A DNA stretch of 64,000 nt, taken from positions 62,001 to 126,000 of the forward strand of contig NZ_JBKGXS010000009.1 of assembly GCF_046546475.1 (NCBI RefSeq), given 5' to 3'. Source of the DNA: Pseudonocardia phyllosphaerae (lineage in GTDB: Bacteria; Actinomycetota; Actinomycetes; Mycobacteriales; Pseudonocardiaceae). This document shows positions 24,180 to 32,374 of this stretch, one piece after another. The position numbers were made by a program, and so were the translations under genes. A model generated the notes under the pieces. That model made no database searches and had not been told where the DNA came from. It saw nothing but the letters and a program-made list of their open reading frames with translations. Position 1 is the stretch's first letter. Each line of letters begins with the position of its first letter.

Positions 24180-25397
24180 ATGGCGAGCACCAAGGACTGG
24201 TTCGAGACGGTCGCGGAGGCGCAGCGCCGCGCGCGCCGGCGTCTGCCGAAGTCGGTCTACTACGCGCTGGTCGCCGGCGCGGAGCAGGGCATCACGCTGT
24301 CCGACAACGTGGCCGCGTTCGACGAGCTGGGCTTCCGTCCGCACATCGCCGACCTGCCGCAGCAGCGGGACCAGACGACCACCGTGCTCGGTCAGGAGAT
24401 CGACCTGCCGGTCGTCATCTCGCCGACGGGCGTGCAGGCCGTCGACCCCGAGGGCGAGGTCGCGGTCGCCCGCGCCGCGGCGAGCTCGAACATCCAGAAC
24501 CCGCTGAACCCGGAGCAGACGGTGTCGACGGCGATGGGGCTGTCGTCGTTCGCGTCGCGGTCGGTCGAGGACGTCTGCGCGGTCAACGACAAGATCTTCT
24601 TCCAGGTCTACTGGGCCGGCTCGCGCGAGGACATCCTCGCCCGGGCGCTGCGCGCGAGGGAGGCGGGCGCCAAGGCGCTGATCGTCACCCTGGACTGGAC
24701 GTTCGCCACCCGCCGGGACTGGGGCAGCCCGCCCATCCCGGAGAAGATGGACCTCAGGGCGATGGCCCAGTTCGCGCCCGAGGTGCTGACCAAGCCGCGC
24801 TACCTCTACGAGTGGGCGCGCTCGGGCAGGCTGCCCGACCTCAAGGCCCCGAACATGGCCCCGCCGGACGGCGGCGAGGCCCCCACGTTCTTCGGCGCCT
24901 ACGGCGTCTGGTGGACCAGCCAGCTCCCGACCTGGGACGACATCGCCTGGCTGCGCGAGCAGTGGGGCGGCCCGTTCATGGTCAAGGGCATCATGCACCC
25001 CGACGACGCCCGCCGCGCCGCCGACGCCGGTGCCACCGCCGTGTCGGTGTCCAACCACGGCGGCAACAACCTCGACGGCACCCCCGCCGCGATCCGCGCG
25101 CTGCCGGGCGTCGTCGACGCGGTCGGCGACCAGGTCGAGGTGCTCATGGACGGCGGCATCCGCCGCGGCGCCGACGTCGCCAAGGCCCTCGCCCTGGGCG
25201 CCAGGGCCTGCCTGATCGGCCGGGCCTACCTGTGGGGGATGGCCGCGCAGGGCGAGCGCGGCGTCAGCAACGTGCTGTCGATCCTCTACAAGGGGATCGA
25301 CGAGGCCCTGCTCGGGCTGGGCAAGAAGTCCATCCACGAGCTCACCCGCGACGACCTGATCATCCCGGAGGACTTCACCCGCACCTCCAAGGCGTAG
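24180..25397 (+). CDS. mftD: MftD-like FMN-dependent alpha-hydroxy-acid dehydrogenase
   Basis: 405 residues, closely resembling the mycofactocin maturase MftD (LldD-type flavoprotein): DWFETVAEAQRRARRRLPKSVYYALVAG, LPVVISPTGVQAV, FFQVYWAGSREDIL, LIVTLDWTF, GGPFMVKGIMHPDDA, SVSNHGGNNLDGTPA and VLMDGGIRRGADVAKALALGARA. MftD oxidatively deaminates the peptide-derived intermediate to give pre-mycofactocin. No mftA, mftB, mftC or mftE lies nearby, so this is an orphan copy, or a related hydroxyacid oxidase. It seems to carry about 13 extra residues (SNIQNPLNPEQTV) before STAMGLSSF. The ATG at 24180 has GGAGGG upstream. Confidence 0.83.
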   Translation: MASTKDWFETVAEAQRRARRRLPKSVYYALVAGAEQGITLSDNVAAFDELGFRPHIADLPQQRDQTTTVLGQEIDLPVVISPTGVQAVDPEGEVAVARAAASSNIQNPLNPEQTVSTAMGLSSFASRSVEDVCAVNDKIFFQVYWAGSREDILARALRAREAGAKALIVTLDWTFATRRDWGSPPIPEKMDLRAMAQFAPEVLTKPRYLYEWARSGRLPDLKAPNMAPPDGGEAPTFFGAYGVWWTSQLPTWDDIAWLREQWGGPFMVKGIMHPDDARRAADAGATAVSVSNHGGNNLDGTPAAIRALPGVVDAVGDQVEVLMDGGIRRGADVAKALALGARACLIGRAYLWGMAAQGERGVSNVLSILYKGIDEALLGLGKKSIHELTRDDLIIPEDFTRTSKA

Positions 25398-25415
25398 CCG
25401 GGCACGCACAGGAGC

Positions 25416-26309
25416 TCAGAGGATGTAGCCGACCTTCGTCAGCTCCTCCGAGCGGTCCCACAGCTCCCGCTGCACCGCCCGGTCGTGCGAGGCCGCCGTC
25501 GAGCCGACCGGGCGGGGCGCGCCGCGGGTCTCGCCGAGGTCGCTCGGACCGACGTAGCTGCCGCCCGGCAGGTCCGGGACGGTCGCGGCGTACAGCGTGG
25601 AGCGGGCGCCGTCGGCCGCGGATTGGGTGGTCAGCCCGGTGACGGCCTTCATCGGGCCGTCGAGGAACGTGCCGGTGCGGCCCATCAGCGCCGTCGACGA
25701 CAGCCCCGGGTGCGCCGCGACCGAGCGCACCCGCGACCCGGCGCCCAGCAGCCGGTGCTCCAGCTCGTAGGCGAACATCAGGCAGGCGAGCTTGGACTGG
25801 CCGTAGGCGGCCCAGCGCTCGTAGCGGCGACGCTCCCAGTTGAGGTCGTCGAGCCGGATGCGGCCCATCCGGTGCGCGATGCTGGACAGCGACACGACGC
25901 GGTCGGTGATCCGGTCGAGCAGCAGCCCGGTCAGCGCGAAGTGGCCGAGGTGGTTGACCCCGAACTGGGTCTCGAAGCCGTCGGCGGTGCGGGAGAACGG
26001 CACCGCCATCAGCCCGGCGTTGTTGACCAGCACGTCGACCGGGCCCTCGATCCCGGCCGCGAACTCGCGCACCGAGGTGAGGTCGGCCAGGTCCAGGTGC
26101 CGGACGGTCGCCGCGCCGCCCAGCTCGGCGGCGACGGCGTCACCGCGGGCGGTGTCGCGCACCCCGAGCACCACCCGTGCCCCGGCGCGGACCAGCGCCC
26201 GCGCGGTCTCCAGCCCGAGCCCGCTCGTCGCCCCGGTCACGACGGCCGTGCGGCCCGCCTGCGGTGCGATGTCGGCGGTCGTCCAGCGGGCCGGGGTGGA
26301 ACCGAACAC
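25416..26309 (-). CDS. short-chain dehydrogenase/reductase (retinol-dehydrogenase-like SDR)
   Basis: 297 residues of a classical extended SDR. The NADP-binding motif is TGATSGLGLETARAL near residue 25, the structural NNAG motif is VLVNNAGLM, the active-site Ser lies in VVSLSSIAH, and the catalytic pair is YGQSK. Oxidoreductases of this subgroup act on varied alcohols, so no substrate can be named. It converges with mftD, leaving 18 bp between the stops. Confidence 0.85.
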   Translation of the reverse strand: MFGSTPARWTTADIAPQAGRTAVVTGATSGLGLETARALVRAGARVVLGVRDTARGDAVAAELGGAATVRHLDLADLTSVREFAAGIEGPVDVLVNNAGLMAVPFSRTADGFETQFGVNHLGHFALTGLLLDRITDRVVSLSSIAHRMGRIRLDDLNWERRRYERWAAYGQSKLACLMFAYELEHRLLGAGSRVRSVAAHPGLSSTALMGRTGTFLDGPMKAVTGLTTQSAADGARSTLYAATVPDLPGGSYVGPSDLGETRGAPRPVGSTAASHDRAVQRELWDRSEELTKVGYIL

Positions 26310-26449
26310 GGGTGTCTCCTCGCGACGCGGATGTCGTCGCGGGTGGCCTACCCGGGGGCGACCGGCGCCATGTGGATCACCGTCGACGCCGCCGTGGACG
26401 GTCCGCCGGGGACGACCGGCGGTCGTCGGCCCGGCGGTTCACGACCGGC

Positions 26450-26505
26450 GGAGCGGCACCGAGGGAGCGGCACCGACCGAACAGCACCGACGGAGCAGGG
26501 CACGT
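26450..26505. repeat. four-copy 14-bp tandem repeat
   Basis: Units of GGAGCGGCACCGAS start at 26450, 26464, 26478 and 26492, with three to six mismatches in the last two. The array ends 3 bp before the stop codon of the PepSY gene, directly downstream of that minus-strand gene. Confidence 0.75.
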
Positions 26506-26508
26506 GGG

Positions 26509-27846
26509 TCAGGCCGGGGCCCGGCGCAGGCCCAGCAGCCCGTCGAGCACCAGGAACGCGACCAGCGAGATCCCCAGCAGCGGCACCGCGAGCCCGGCGA
26601 GCACCGCGACCCCGCCGAGCAGCGCCACCGACGCCGCCGACGGCGTGACCGCCGCGCTGCGGGGCAGGTGCGGGCGTCGCAGCCACCACATCCGGTAGCC
26701 CCAGACGACCAGGACGATCAGCCCGCACGCGAGTGCGGCCAGCGCCAGCTGGTTGACCACACCGAACAGGATGCCCATGTGCGCGTCGACGCCCCAGCGG
26801 GCCAGCTTGGCCGCGATCGGCCAGTCGGCGAACGCGAGCCGGTCGGTGACCTGCCCGTTCCCGGGGGCGACGGCGACGGAGTCCTGGCGCTCCGGCCAGG
26901 ACCGCACCGTCTGCTGCACCGACCACGCCTTGCCGGGGTCGCGCGGGACGATCTCCACCGGCCCGTCGATCCCGGCGCCGCGGGCGGCGTCGAGGACGCG
27001 CTGCGCGGTGACGGCGACGGCCGGGCCGTCGCCGGTGGCCGGACCGGCCACGCCGGGCGCGACGGGCAGCGCCTTGGCCACCGAGGGCGTCGACCAGTCG
27101 AAGGCCTCGCGCATCGCGGTGACGTTGCCGCCTGCGTACTGCGACCAGGTCAGCCCGGTCGCGGCGAGGAACAGGAACCCGGCAGAGGCCCACACCCCGA
27201 CCGCACCGTGCCAGGACCGCAGCCGTGCCCGGGGCGCGCCGCCGCGGCTCGGGAGCAGCGCCCGGCGGGCCTTCACCCGGCGGCCGAGCTGCAGGACCAG
27301 CCCGGACAGCGCCAGCACCCCTAGCCACGACGCGGCCAGCTCGGTGTAGATCCGCCCGGTGTCGCCCAGCATCAGCGAGCGGTGCAGCTCGTCGAGCGTC
27401 CCGCGGACCGGGAGCCATTCGCCGTAGGTGTCGAGAGTGGCGCGCACCGTCGCGGTCGACGGGTCCACGAACACCGTCCGGAAGTAGCCCTCGGGCAGCC
27501 CGGCGTCGAACGACACCCGGGTCGTCGCGCCGGGGCCGGGGGACGGGCGGATCTCGGTGACCGGCAGCCCGCGCTGGGTCGCGGTCGCCGCCGCCACCTG
27601 CGCGGAGACCGGCTGCGCGGGTCCGGTGACCGGCGCGGTCAGCGCGTCGGCGTGCGCCCAGCGCTCGATCTGCGGGGCCGCGGTGTAGAGCAGCCCGGTC
27701 ACCGCGGCGACCAGCAGGAACGGCCCGACGAACAGGCCGGCGTAGAAGTGGATCCGGCCGACGAGGGCACGCAGCCCTCGCCAGCGCCCGTCCGGCTGCG
27801 GCGGCGGGAGCGGTGCCTGCGGCCGCGCCTCGGTCCCGGTACTCAC
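26509..27846 (-). CDS. PepSY-associated membrane protein (PiuB/DUF-type reductase-like)
   Basis: 445 residues with about four hydrophobic segments: one near residue 30-55 (HFYAGLFVGPFLLVAAVTGLLY), one near 190, one in the middle (WHGAVGVWASAGFLFLAATGLTWSQY) and two near the C-terminus. PepSY-like extracellular regions sit between them. The His in HFYAG, WHGAVG and the late VDAHMGILF are spaced like haem ligands in PepSY-TM proteins. Family members are linked to iron or copper handling. The GTG at 27846 overlaps the DUF5134 stop as GTGA, so the two are co-translated. Confidence 0.83.
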   Translation of the reverse strand: MSTGTEARPQAPLPPPQPDGRWRGLRALVGRIHFYAGLFVGPFLLVAAVTGLLYTAAPQIERWAHADALTAPVTGPAQPVSAQVAAATATQRGLPVTEIRPSPGPGATTRVSFDAGLPEGYFRTVFVDPSTATVRATLDTYGEWLPVRGTLDELHRSLMLGDTGRIYTELAASWLGVLALSGLVLQLGRRVKARRALLPSRGGAPRARLRSWHGAVGVWASAGFLFLAATGLTWSQYAGGNVTAMREAFDWSTPSVAKALPVAPGVAGPATGDGPAVAVTAQRVLDAARGAGIDGPVEIVPRDPGKAWSVQQTVRSWPERQDSVAVAPGNGQVTDRLAFADWPIAAKLARWGVDAHMGILFGVVNQLALAALACGLIVLVVWGYRMWWLRRPHLPRSAAVTPSAASVALLGGVAVLAGLAVPLLGISLVAFLVLDGLLGLRRAPA

Positions 27847-28613
27847 CAGCCCACCACCATCGCGACGAGCATGAGCGCGGTCCCCGCCCCCATGACGGTG
27901 TGGCAGGCGGCGTCCGAGCGCGGCCCGAGCCGGGACGCGAGCCCGGTGGCCGCAGGCCGCTGTGCGACCGCGGTCGGCGCGGCACCTGCGGCATCCGCGG
28001 GCCCGCCGTGGCAGTCCAGCGGCACGCCGGGGACGTCCTCGTCGTGCTCGTGGCCGTGGTGCGCGGCCGCACCCGCGGCCCGCACCGCCCAGAACGCCGT
28101 CGCGACGACGAGGCCGACGACCAGCGCGAGCGTCACGGCGACCGCCCAGCCGGCCGGGCCGCCGTGCACGTGCTCGGCGCCCGGCATCCCGGCCATGCCC
28201 TCGTGCCCGGCGTGACCGGCGTGCCCGCCGGATGCGCCCGACGACGCCGCGGGCATCGGCATGATCAGCGGCATCGCGGCCAGCATCCACACCATCGCCG
28301 CGGTCATCAGCGCGTGCGCCGAGCCGCCGGCGCAGCCGTGCAGCCGGTGCCGGTAGCGGCGCACCGCGTCGACGGCGAACCCGAGCGCGAACCCGCCGAA
28401 CAGCACCAGCTGCACCGACAGCCCCGCGGTACCCGGCCACGACCACACCATCAGCACCATCGCGGCGCTCATCAGCAGGTGCGACAGCTCGGAGAGCCGG
28501 CGTGCGGGCGTCAGCCGGGCGGCGACGACCGCCGACCAGCGGGCGAGCGCGTAGAGGCCGGTGCCGACGAACAACACCGTCAACAGCAGCGACAGGGACA
28601 GGGACGTGATCAC
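27843..28613 (-). CDS. DUF5134-type multi-pass membrane protein with His/Met-rich loops
   Basis: 256 residues with about six membrane segments. One loop reads GGHAGHAGHEGMAGMPGAEHVHGG and another AAHHGHEHDEDVPG, both very rich in His and Met, which suggests metal (copper) binding. Membrane segments such as LLMSAAMVLMVWSW and ALMTAAMVWMLAAMPLIMPMP are Met-rich as well. The family is annotated DUF5134 in actinobacteria. It overlaps the PepSY gene downstream, and a SigC-like sigma gene lies just upstream on the same strand. A role in copper handling is inferred. Confidence 0.78.
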   Translation of the reverse strand: MITSLSLSLLLTVLFVGTGLYALARWSAVVAARLTPARRLSELSHLLMSAAMVLMVWSWPGTAGLSVQLVLFGGFALGFAVDAVRRYRHRLHGCAGGSAHALMTAAMVWMLAAMPLIMPMPAASSGASGGHAGHAGHEGMAGMPGAEHVHGGPAGWAVAVTLALVVGLVVATAFWAVRAAGAAAHHGHEHDEDVPGVPLDCHGGPADAAGAAPTAVAQRPAATGLASRLGPRSDAACHTVMGAGTALMLVAMVVGW

Positions 28614-28719
28614 GGGACCTCCGGTGTGCGCACCGCGGGGACGGTGCCGGGGAGCTGCGGTCGCACGCGGGAGTGGTCGCCGGGAACGGGGGAGCGGTTC
28701 CCGGCGGAGCGGAATTTCC

Positions 28720-29322
28720 TCAGACCCGGCGCCGGGCGACGTGTCCGGTCGCGGGCGGGGCCGGTACCCGGTCGGCGCCGAGCGCTCGCACCAGGTCCTC
28801 GCGGGCGCGTGCGACCCGGGACCGGATGGTGCCGACCGGGCACCGACAGATCTCGGCGGCGTCGGCGTAGCCCAGGTCGAGGAGCTGGGTGAGGACGAAG
28901 GCCTCGCGCCGGTCGTCGTCCAGGTCGTCGATCAGGGCGCGGAGCAGAACGGCCTCCTGCGCGCCGGTGCGCGGGGCCAGCCGGTCGAGCACCTCGTCGG
29001 TACCCGGACCGAGGTCGCTGGTGCGCGGGCGGCGGACCGCGGTGCGCACGGCGTCGACGGCGACCCGGCGGGCCACCGACAGCAGCCAGGTCCGTGCCGA
29101 GGACCGGCCCTCGAACGAGGGCAGCGTGCGCAGCGCCCGCAGGTAGGTCTCCTGGGCGAGATCCTCGGCGTCGGCGCGGCCTGCGAGGTGGACCAGGAAG
29201 CGGTGCACGTCGACCTGGGTCGCCCGCACGAACGACGTCAGCGCGGCGCTGTCGCCGGCCCCGGCGGCCAGCGCCCAGGCGGTGACGGCGTCGTCGGAGA
29301 CGCGGGCGGGACGGTCGGGCAC
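28720..29322 (-). CDS. sigC: SigC-like ECF RNA polymerase sigma factor
   Basis: 200 residues with sigma region 2 (FVRATQVDVHRFLVHLAGRADAEDLAQETYLRALRTLPSFEG, then ARTWLLSVARRVAVDAVR) and region 4 (DDRREAFVLTQLLDLGYADAAEICRCPVGTIRSRVARAREDLV). The ATQ-DV-RF motif and CPVGTIRSRVARAR match mycobacterial SigC, which has no cognate membrane anti-sigma and is linked to copper acquisition. The GTG at 29322 is chosen because a -10 box lies 6 nt upstream, giving a leaderless start; an in-frame GTG at 29367 with GGGAGG upstream is the alternative. The neighbouring Met/His-rich gene fits a copper theme. Confidence 0.85.
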   Translation of the reverse strand: MPDRPARVSDDAVTAWALAAGAGDSAALTSFVRATQVDVHRFLVHLAGRADAEDLAQETYLRALRTLPSFEGRSSARTWLLSVARRVAVDAVRTAVRRPRTSDLGPGTDEVLDRLAPRTGAQEAVLLRALIDDLDDDRREAFVLTQLLDLGYADAAEICRCPVGTIRSRVARAREDLVRALGADRVPAPPATGHVARRRV

Positions 29323-29328
29323 CGCACG

Positions 29329-29334
29329 ACGGTA
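29329..29334 (-). promoter_or_regulatory. -10 box of a leaderless transcript (sigC-like gene)
   Basis: TACCGT on the minus strand, exactly 6 nt before the GTG at 29322. Confidence 0.45.
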
Positions 29335-29586
29335 GCGCTGCGCTGCGACGCCCCCACCTGCGGACACCCCGTTCCCACCTCCCGGGACGACGGTCCGTGG
29401 CCACGTCGTCGCGGTCCGGACATGTTCGCTGCGCTACGCGGCCCACCTCCTGGGACCCCGGGACGGGCGACCCACAGGCGATGTTCGGTGAGTTCTCAAC
29501 GATTCCTCAGCGGCCGCGGCCCATACTCGCCGCGACGGCGTCCGGCCCGGGCGCCCGCCGACGACCGGCCGGGAGGGACGCCACCG

Positions 29587-31236
29587 ATGATCCTCGATGC
29601 GCGGCGCGCGCTGCCCGGTTCCTGGTTCGAGACCGAGATCTGCGTGATCGGCAGCGGTCCCGCGGGCGCCGCGGTGGCTGCCGAGCTCGCCGACCGCGGC
29701 CGGCAGGTCGTCGTCCTGGAGGGCGGGGGAGCGGGCCTGTGCCGGATCGCCGCCGACACCTACCGCGGGGTGCGCGGGCGCGGCGAGCACGACCCGGTCG
29801 ACGCCGTCCGGCAGAAGCGGCTCGGCGGCACCAGCCTCGTCTGGGGCGGCCGGTGCGCCCCGCTCGACGCGCTCGACCTCGCCGAGCGCGACTGGCTGCC
29901 GGGTACGGCCTGGCCGATCACCCACGACGAGCTGTGGTCCTGGTACCCGGCCGCGCAGCGCCATCTCGACGCCGGGGCCTGCGAGTACTCCGCGGCCGCG
30001 TCCGGGTTCCCGGCCGAGTCGGCCGATGCGGACGGCGCCGTCCTGGACCGGGACGGGCTGTGGCGGTGGAGCCCGCCGACGTCGTTCGCGCCGCGGGTCG
30101 AGCGCCTGGCGCGGGCCGGGCGGATCCGGCTGTTCCTGCACGCGTCGGTGACCGGGCTGGAGCGCGACCCGCTGTCCGGGGCGGCGACCGAGGCGGTCGT
30201 CGCGCCGCGGCCCGGGCTGGAGCTACGGGTGCGGGCGCGGCAGTTCGTGCTGGCCGCGGGCGGGCTGGAGTCGACCCGGATCCTGCTGTCCTCCGACGGC
30301 TACGGCGGCACCGGGCTCGGCGCGGGCATCGGCGACGAGTACGGCCAGGTCGGCCGGAACTACATGACCCACCCGGTCGGCGAGGTCGGCCGGATCGCCC
30401 CGACCGCGGCCGGACGGGCGATGGGGCTGGGCTACCTGCCGACCTCCGACGGCGTCTACGCCCGCCGGATGCTCGCGCTCACGCCGAAGGCGCAGGAGCA
30501 GCACGGCCTGGGCAACCTCAAGGCGGCGCTGTGGTTCCCGGACCCCAAGGACCCCGTGCACGGTGACGCGCTGCTGTCGGCGTTCGCGCTGACCTACTGG
30601 GGCGCGACCCGGCTGGGGACCGGGTTCAAGGCCAAGGGCATGCACGCCGGGTACGCCCGGACGTCGGGCATCGGGCGGCACGTCCGCAACGTCGCGGCCG
30701 GACCGGGACGGGTCGCGCGGTTCGCCGCCGGCTGGGCGCGGCCGCGGCTGACCGGGGAGCGGCGGGTGCCGTCGTTCATGCCGCTGGACTCCGACCGGTG
30801 CCGCCTGCGGTTCGACGCCGAGCAGCGCCCCGACCCGGCGAACCGGGTCACCCTGGACCGGGAGCGGGATGCGCTGGGCCAGCACCGGCTGCGCGTCGAC
30901 CACCGGGTGTCCGGCGCCGACCGGGCCGCGATCGCGTCGTCGCTGCGGCTGATCGGGGAGGAGCTGCAGCGGTGCGGGCTGGCCCGGGTCGACCTCGACG
31001 ACGTCGACCGGGTCCTGGACATGGACATGTCCGACGGCACCCACCAGATGGGGCTGCTGCGGATGTCGGCCTCGCCGCGCACCGGTGTGGTCGACCGGGA
31101 GTGCCGGGTGCACGGCACGCCGAACGTGCACGTGGTGTCGAGCGCGGTGTTCCCGTCGGCGGGGGCGGTGGGCCCGACGCTGACGCTGGTCGCGCTGGCC
31201 TGCCGGACCGCCGAGCTGGTCGCGCCGGCGAGCTGA
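29587..31236 (+). CDS. GMC-type FAD-dependent oxidoreductase
   Basis: 549 residues with the FAD-binding motif VIGSGPAGAAVAAELADRGRQVVVLEGG near residue 21, KRLGGTSLVWGGRC, an internal VLAAGGLESTRILL, and the C-terminal GMC_oxred_C block from GTHQMGLLRMS to VGPTLTLVALACRTAEL. The His in GTHQMG is the likely catalytic base. Such enzymes oxidise alcohols or sugars; a sterol or sugar substrate cannot be decided. It is monocistronic and ends at a strong terminator. Confidence 0.85.
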   Translation: MILDARRALPGSWFETEICVIGSGPAGAAVAAELADRGRQVVVLEGGGAGLCRIAADTYRGVRGRGEHDPVDAVRQKRLGGTSLVWGGRCAPLDALDLAERDWLPGTAWPITHDELWSWYPAAQRHLDAGACEYSAAASGFPAESADADGAVLDRDGLWRWSPPTSFAPRVERLARAGRIRLFLHASVTGLERDPLSGAATEAVVAPRPGLELRVRARQFVLAAGGLESTRILLSSDGYGGTGLGAGIGDEYGQVGRNYMTHPVGEVGRIAPTAAGRAMGLGYLPTSDGVYARRMLALTPKAQEQHGLGNLKAALWFPDPKDPVHGDALLSAFALTYWGATRLGTGFKAKGMHAGYARTSGIGRHVRNVAAGPGRVARFAAGWARPRLTGERRVPSFMPLDSDRCRLRFDAEQRPDPANRVTLDRERDALGQHRLRVDHRVSGADRAAIASSLRLIGEELQRCGLARVDLDDVDRVLDMDMSDGTHQMGLLRMSASPRTGVVDRECRVHGTPNVHVVSSAVFPSAGAVGPTLTLVALACRTAELVAPAS

Positions 31237-31253
31237 CCGGCCCCTGCACACAG

Positions 31254-31300
31254 CACGAGGGCGGTGGGTCCGTCGTGCCGACGGGCCCACCGCCCTCGTG
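31254..31300. terminator. bidirectional terminator between the GMC gene and cydB
   Basis: CACGAGGGCGGTGGG (31254-31268) pairs perfectly with CCCACCGCCCTCGTG (31286-31300); inside, CCGTCG and CGACGG extend the stem to a 3-nt loop. It lies between convergent genes. Confidence 0.85.
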
Positions 31301-31317
31301 TGCGGTGCGGGGTGCGC

Positions 31318-32355
31318 TTACCGGGAACGGGCGGAGACGTCCCGGTGCGCGGTCGGCGACGGGTGCTCCGTCCCCGGGGAGGCGATCCGCTGGCGGAACA
31401 CCCAGTACGACCAGCTCTGGTACATCAGCACCATCGGCGTGGCGAAGCCGGCGATCCAGGTCATGATGACCAGGGTGTAGTGGCCGGCCGCGGTGTTGTC
31501 GACGGTCATGTCGAACGCCGGGTCGAGCGACGAGCGCATGACGGCCGGGAACATCGCCAGGAACACCATGGCGGTGGAGGCGATGACCCCGATGCCCGAG
31601 GCCAGGAACGCCCAGCCCTCACGAGCCCGGAAGTTGATCGCCGTGGCGGCGATCAGGGCCAGCACGGCGATCGCCGCGGCGACGACCGCAGGGGTACCGC
31701 CGAAGGCCAGCGACGCCCAGGCCAGGTAGGCCACCGCGACGACGACGGTCGGCAGGCCCAGCCAGGTGGCCAGACCGTTCGCCCGGCGCCGGATCGGGCC
31801 GCTGGTCTTCAGCGCGGTGAAGACCGCGCCGTGGAAGGTGAACAGCACCACGGTGAACACGCCACCCAGCAGGGCGAACGGGTTGAACACCTCGAGCAGG
31901 TTGCCGCGGAACACGTGGTCCGGACCGAAGGACAGGCCGCGCATCAGGTTGGCCAGCAGCACGCCCCACAGGAACGGGACGACCAGCGAGGTCCAGAAGA
32001 TCACGTGGTCCCAGTTGCGCAGCCAGTGGTCGTCGTGCCGCTTGTGGCGGTACTCGATCGCCAGGCCACGCAGGATCAGGGCCACCAGGATCACGAACGT
32101 GGGCAGGTAGTAGGCGCTGAACATCGCGCCGTACCACTCCGGGAACGCCGCGAAGGTCGCACCGACCGCGGTGATCAGCCAGACCTCGTTGCCGTCCCAC
32201 ACCGGGCCGATGGTGCCCATGAGGGTGCTGCGCTCGTCGTTGTCACGGCCGAGCAGCTTGAGCATCACGCCGACGCCGAAGTCGAATCCTTCGAGGAAGA
32301 AGTATCCGGTCCAGAGCAGCGCGATGACGATGAGCCAGAAATCGGGGAGTGTCAT
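31318..32355 (-). CDS. cydB: cytochrome bd quinol oxidase subunit II
   Basis: 345 residues, typical for CydB, with about nine membrane helices starting MTLPDFWLIVIALLWTGYFFLEGFDFGVG and the conserved GTIGPVWDGNEVWLI loop and FWTSLVVPFLWGVLLANLMRG. It pairs with CydA in the high-affinity terminal oxidase that reduces O2 with menaquinol. The ATG at 32355 is 19 nt after the cydA stop, with AGGAAA upstream. No cydDC genes follow, unlike many actinobacteria where cydABDC are clustered. Confidence 0.95.
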   Translation of the reverse strand: MTLPDFWLIVIALLWTGYFFLEGFDFGVGVMLKLLGRDNDERSTLMGTIGPVWDGNEVWLITAVGATFAAFPEWYGAMFSAYYLPTFVILVALILRGLAIEYRHKRHDDHWLRNWDHVIFWTSLVVPFLWGVLLANLMRGLSFGPDHVFRGNLLEVFNPFALLGGVFTVVLFTFHGAVFTALKTSGPIRRRANGLATWLGLPTVVVAVAYLAWASLAFGGTPAVVAAAIAVLALIAATAINFRAREGWAFLASGIGVIASTAMVFLAMFPAVMRSSLDPAFDMTVDNTAAGHYTLVIMTWIAGFATPMVLMYQSWSYWVFRQRIASPGTEHPSPTAHRDVSARSR

Positions 32356-32374
32356 TGTTCGATTTCCTCTCGGC

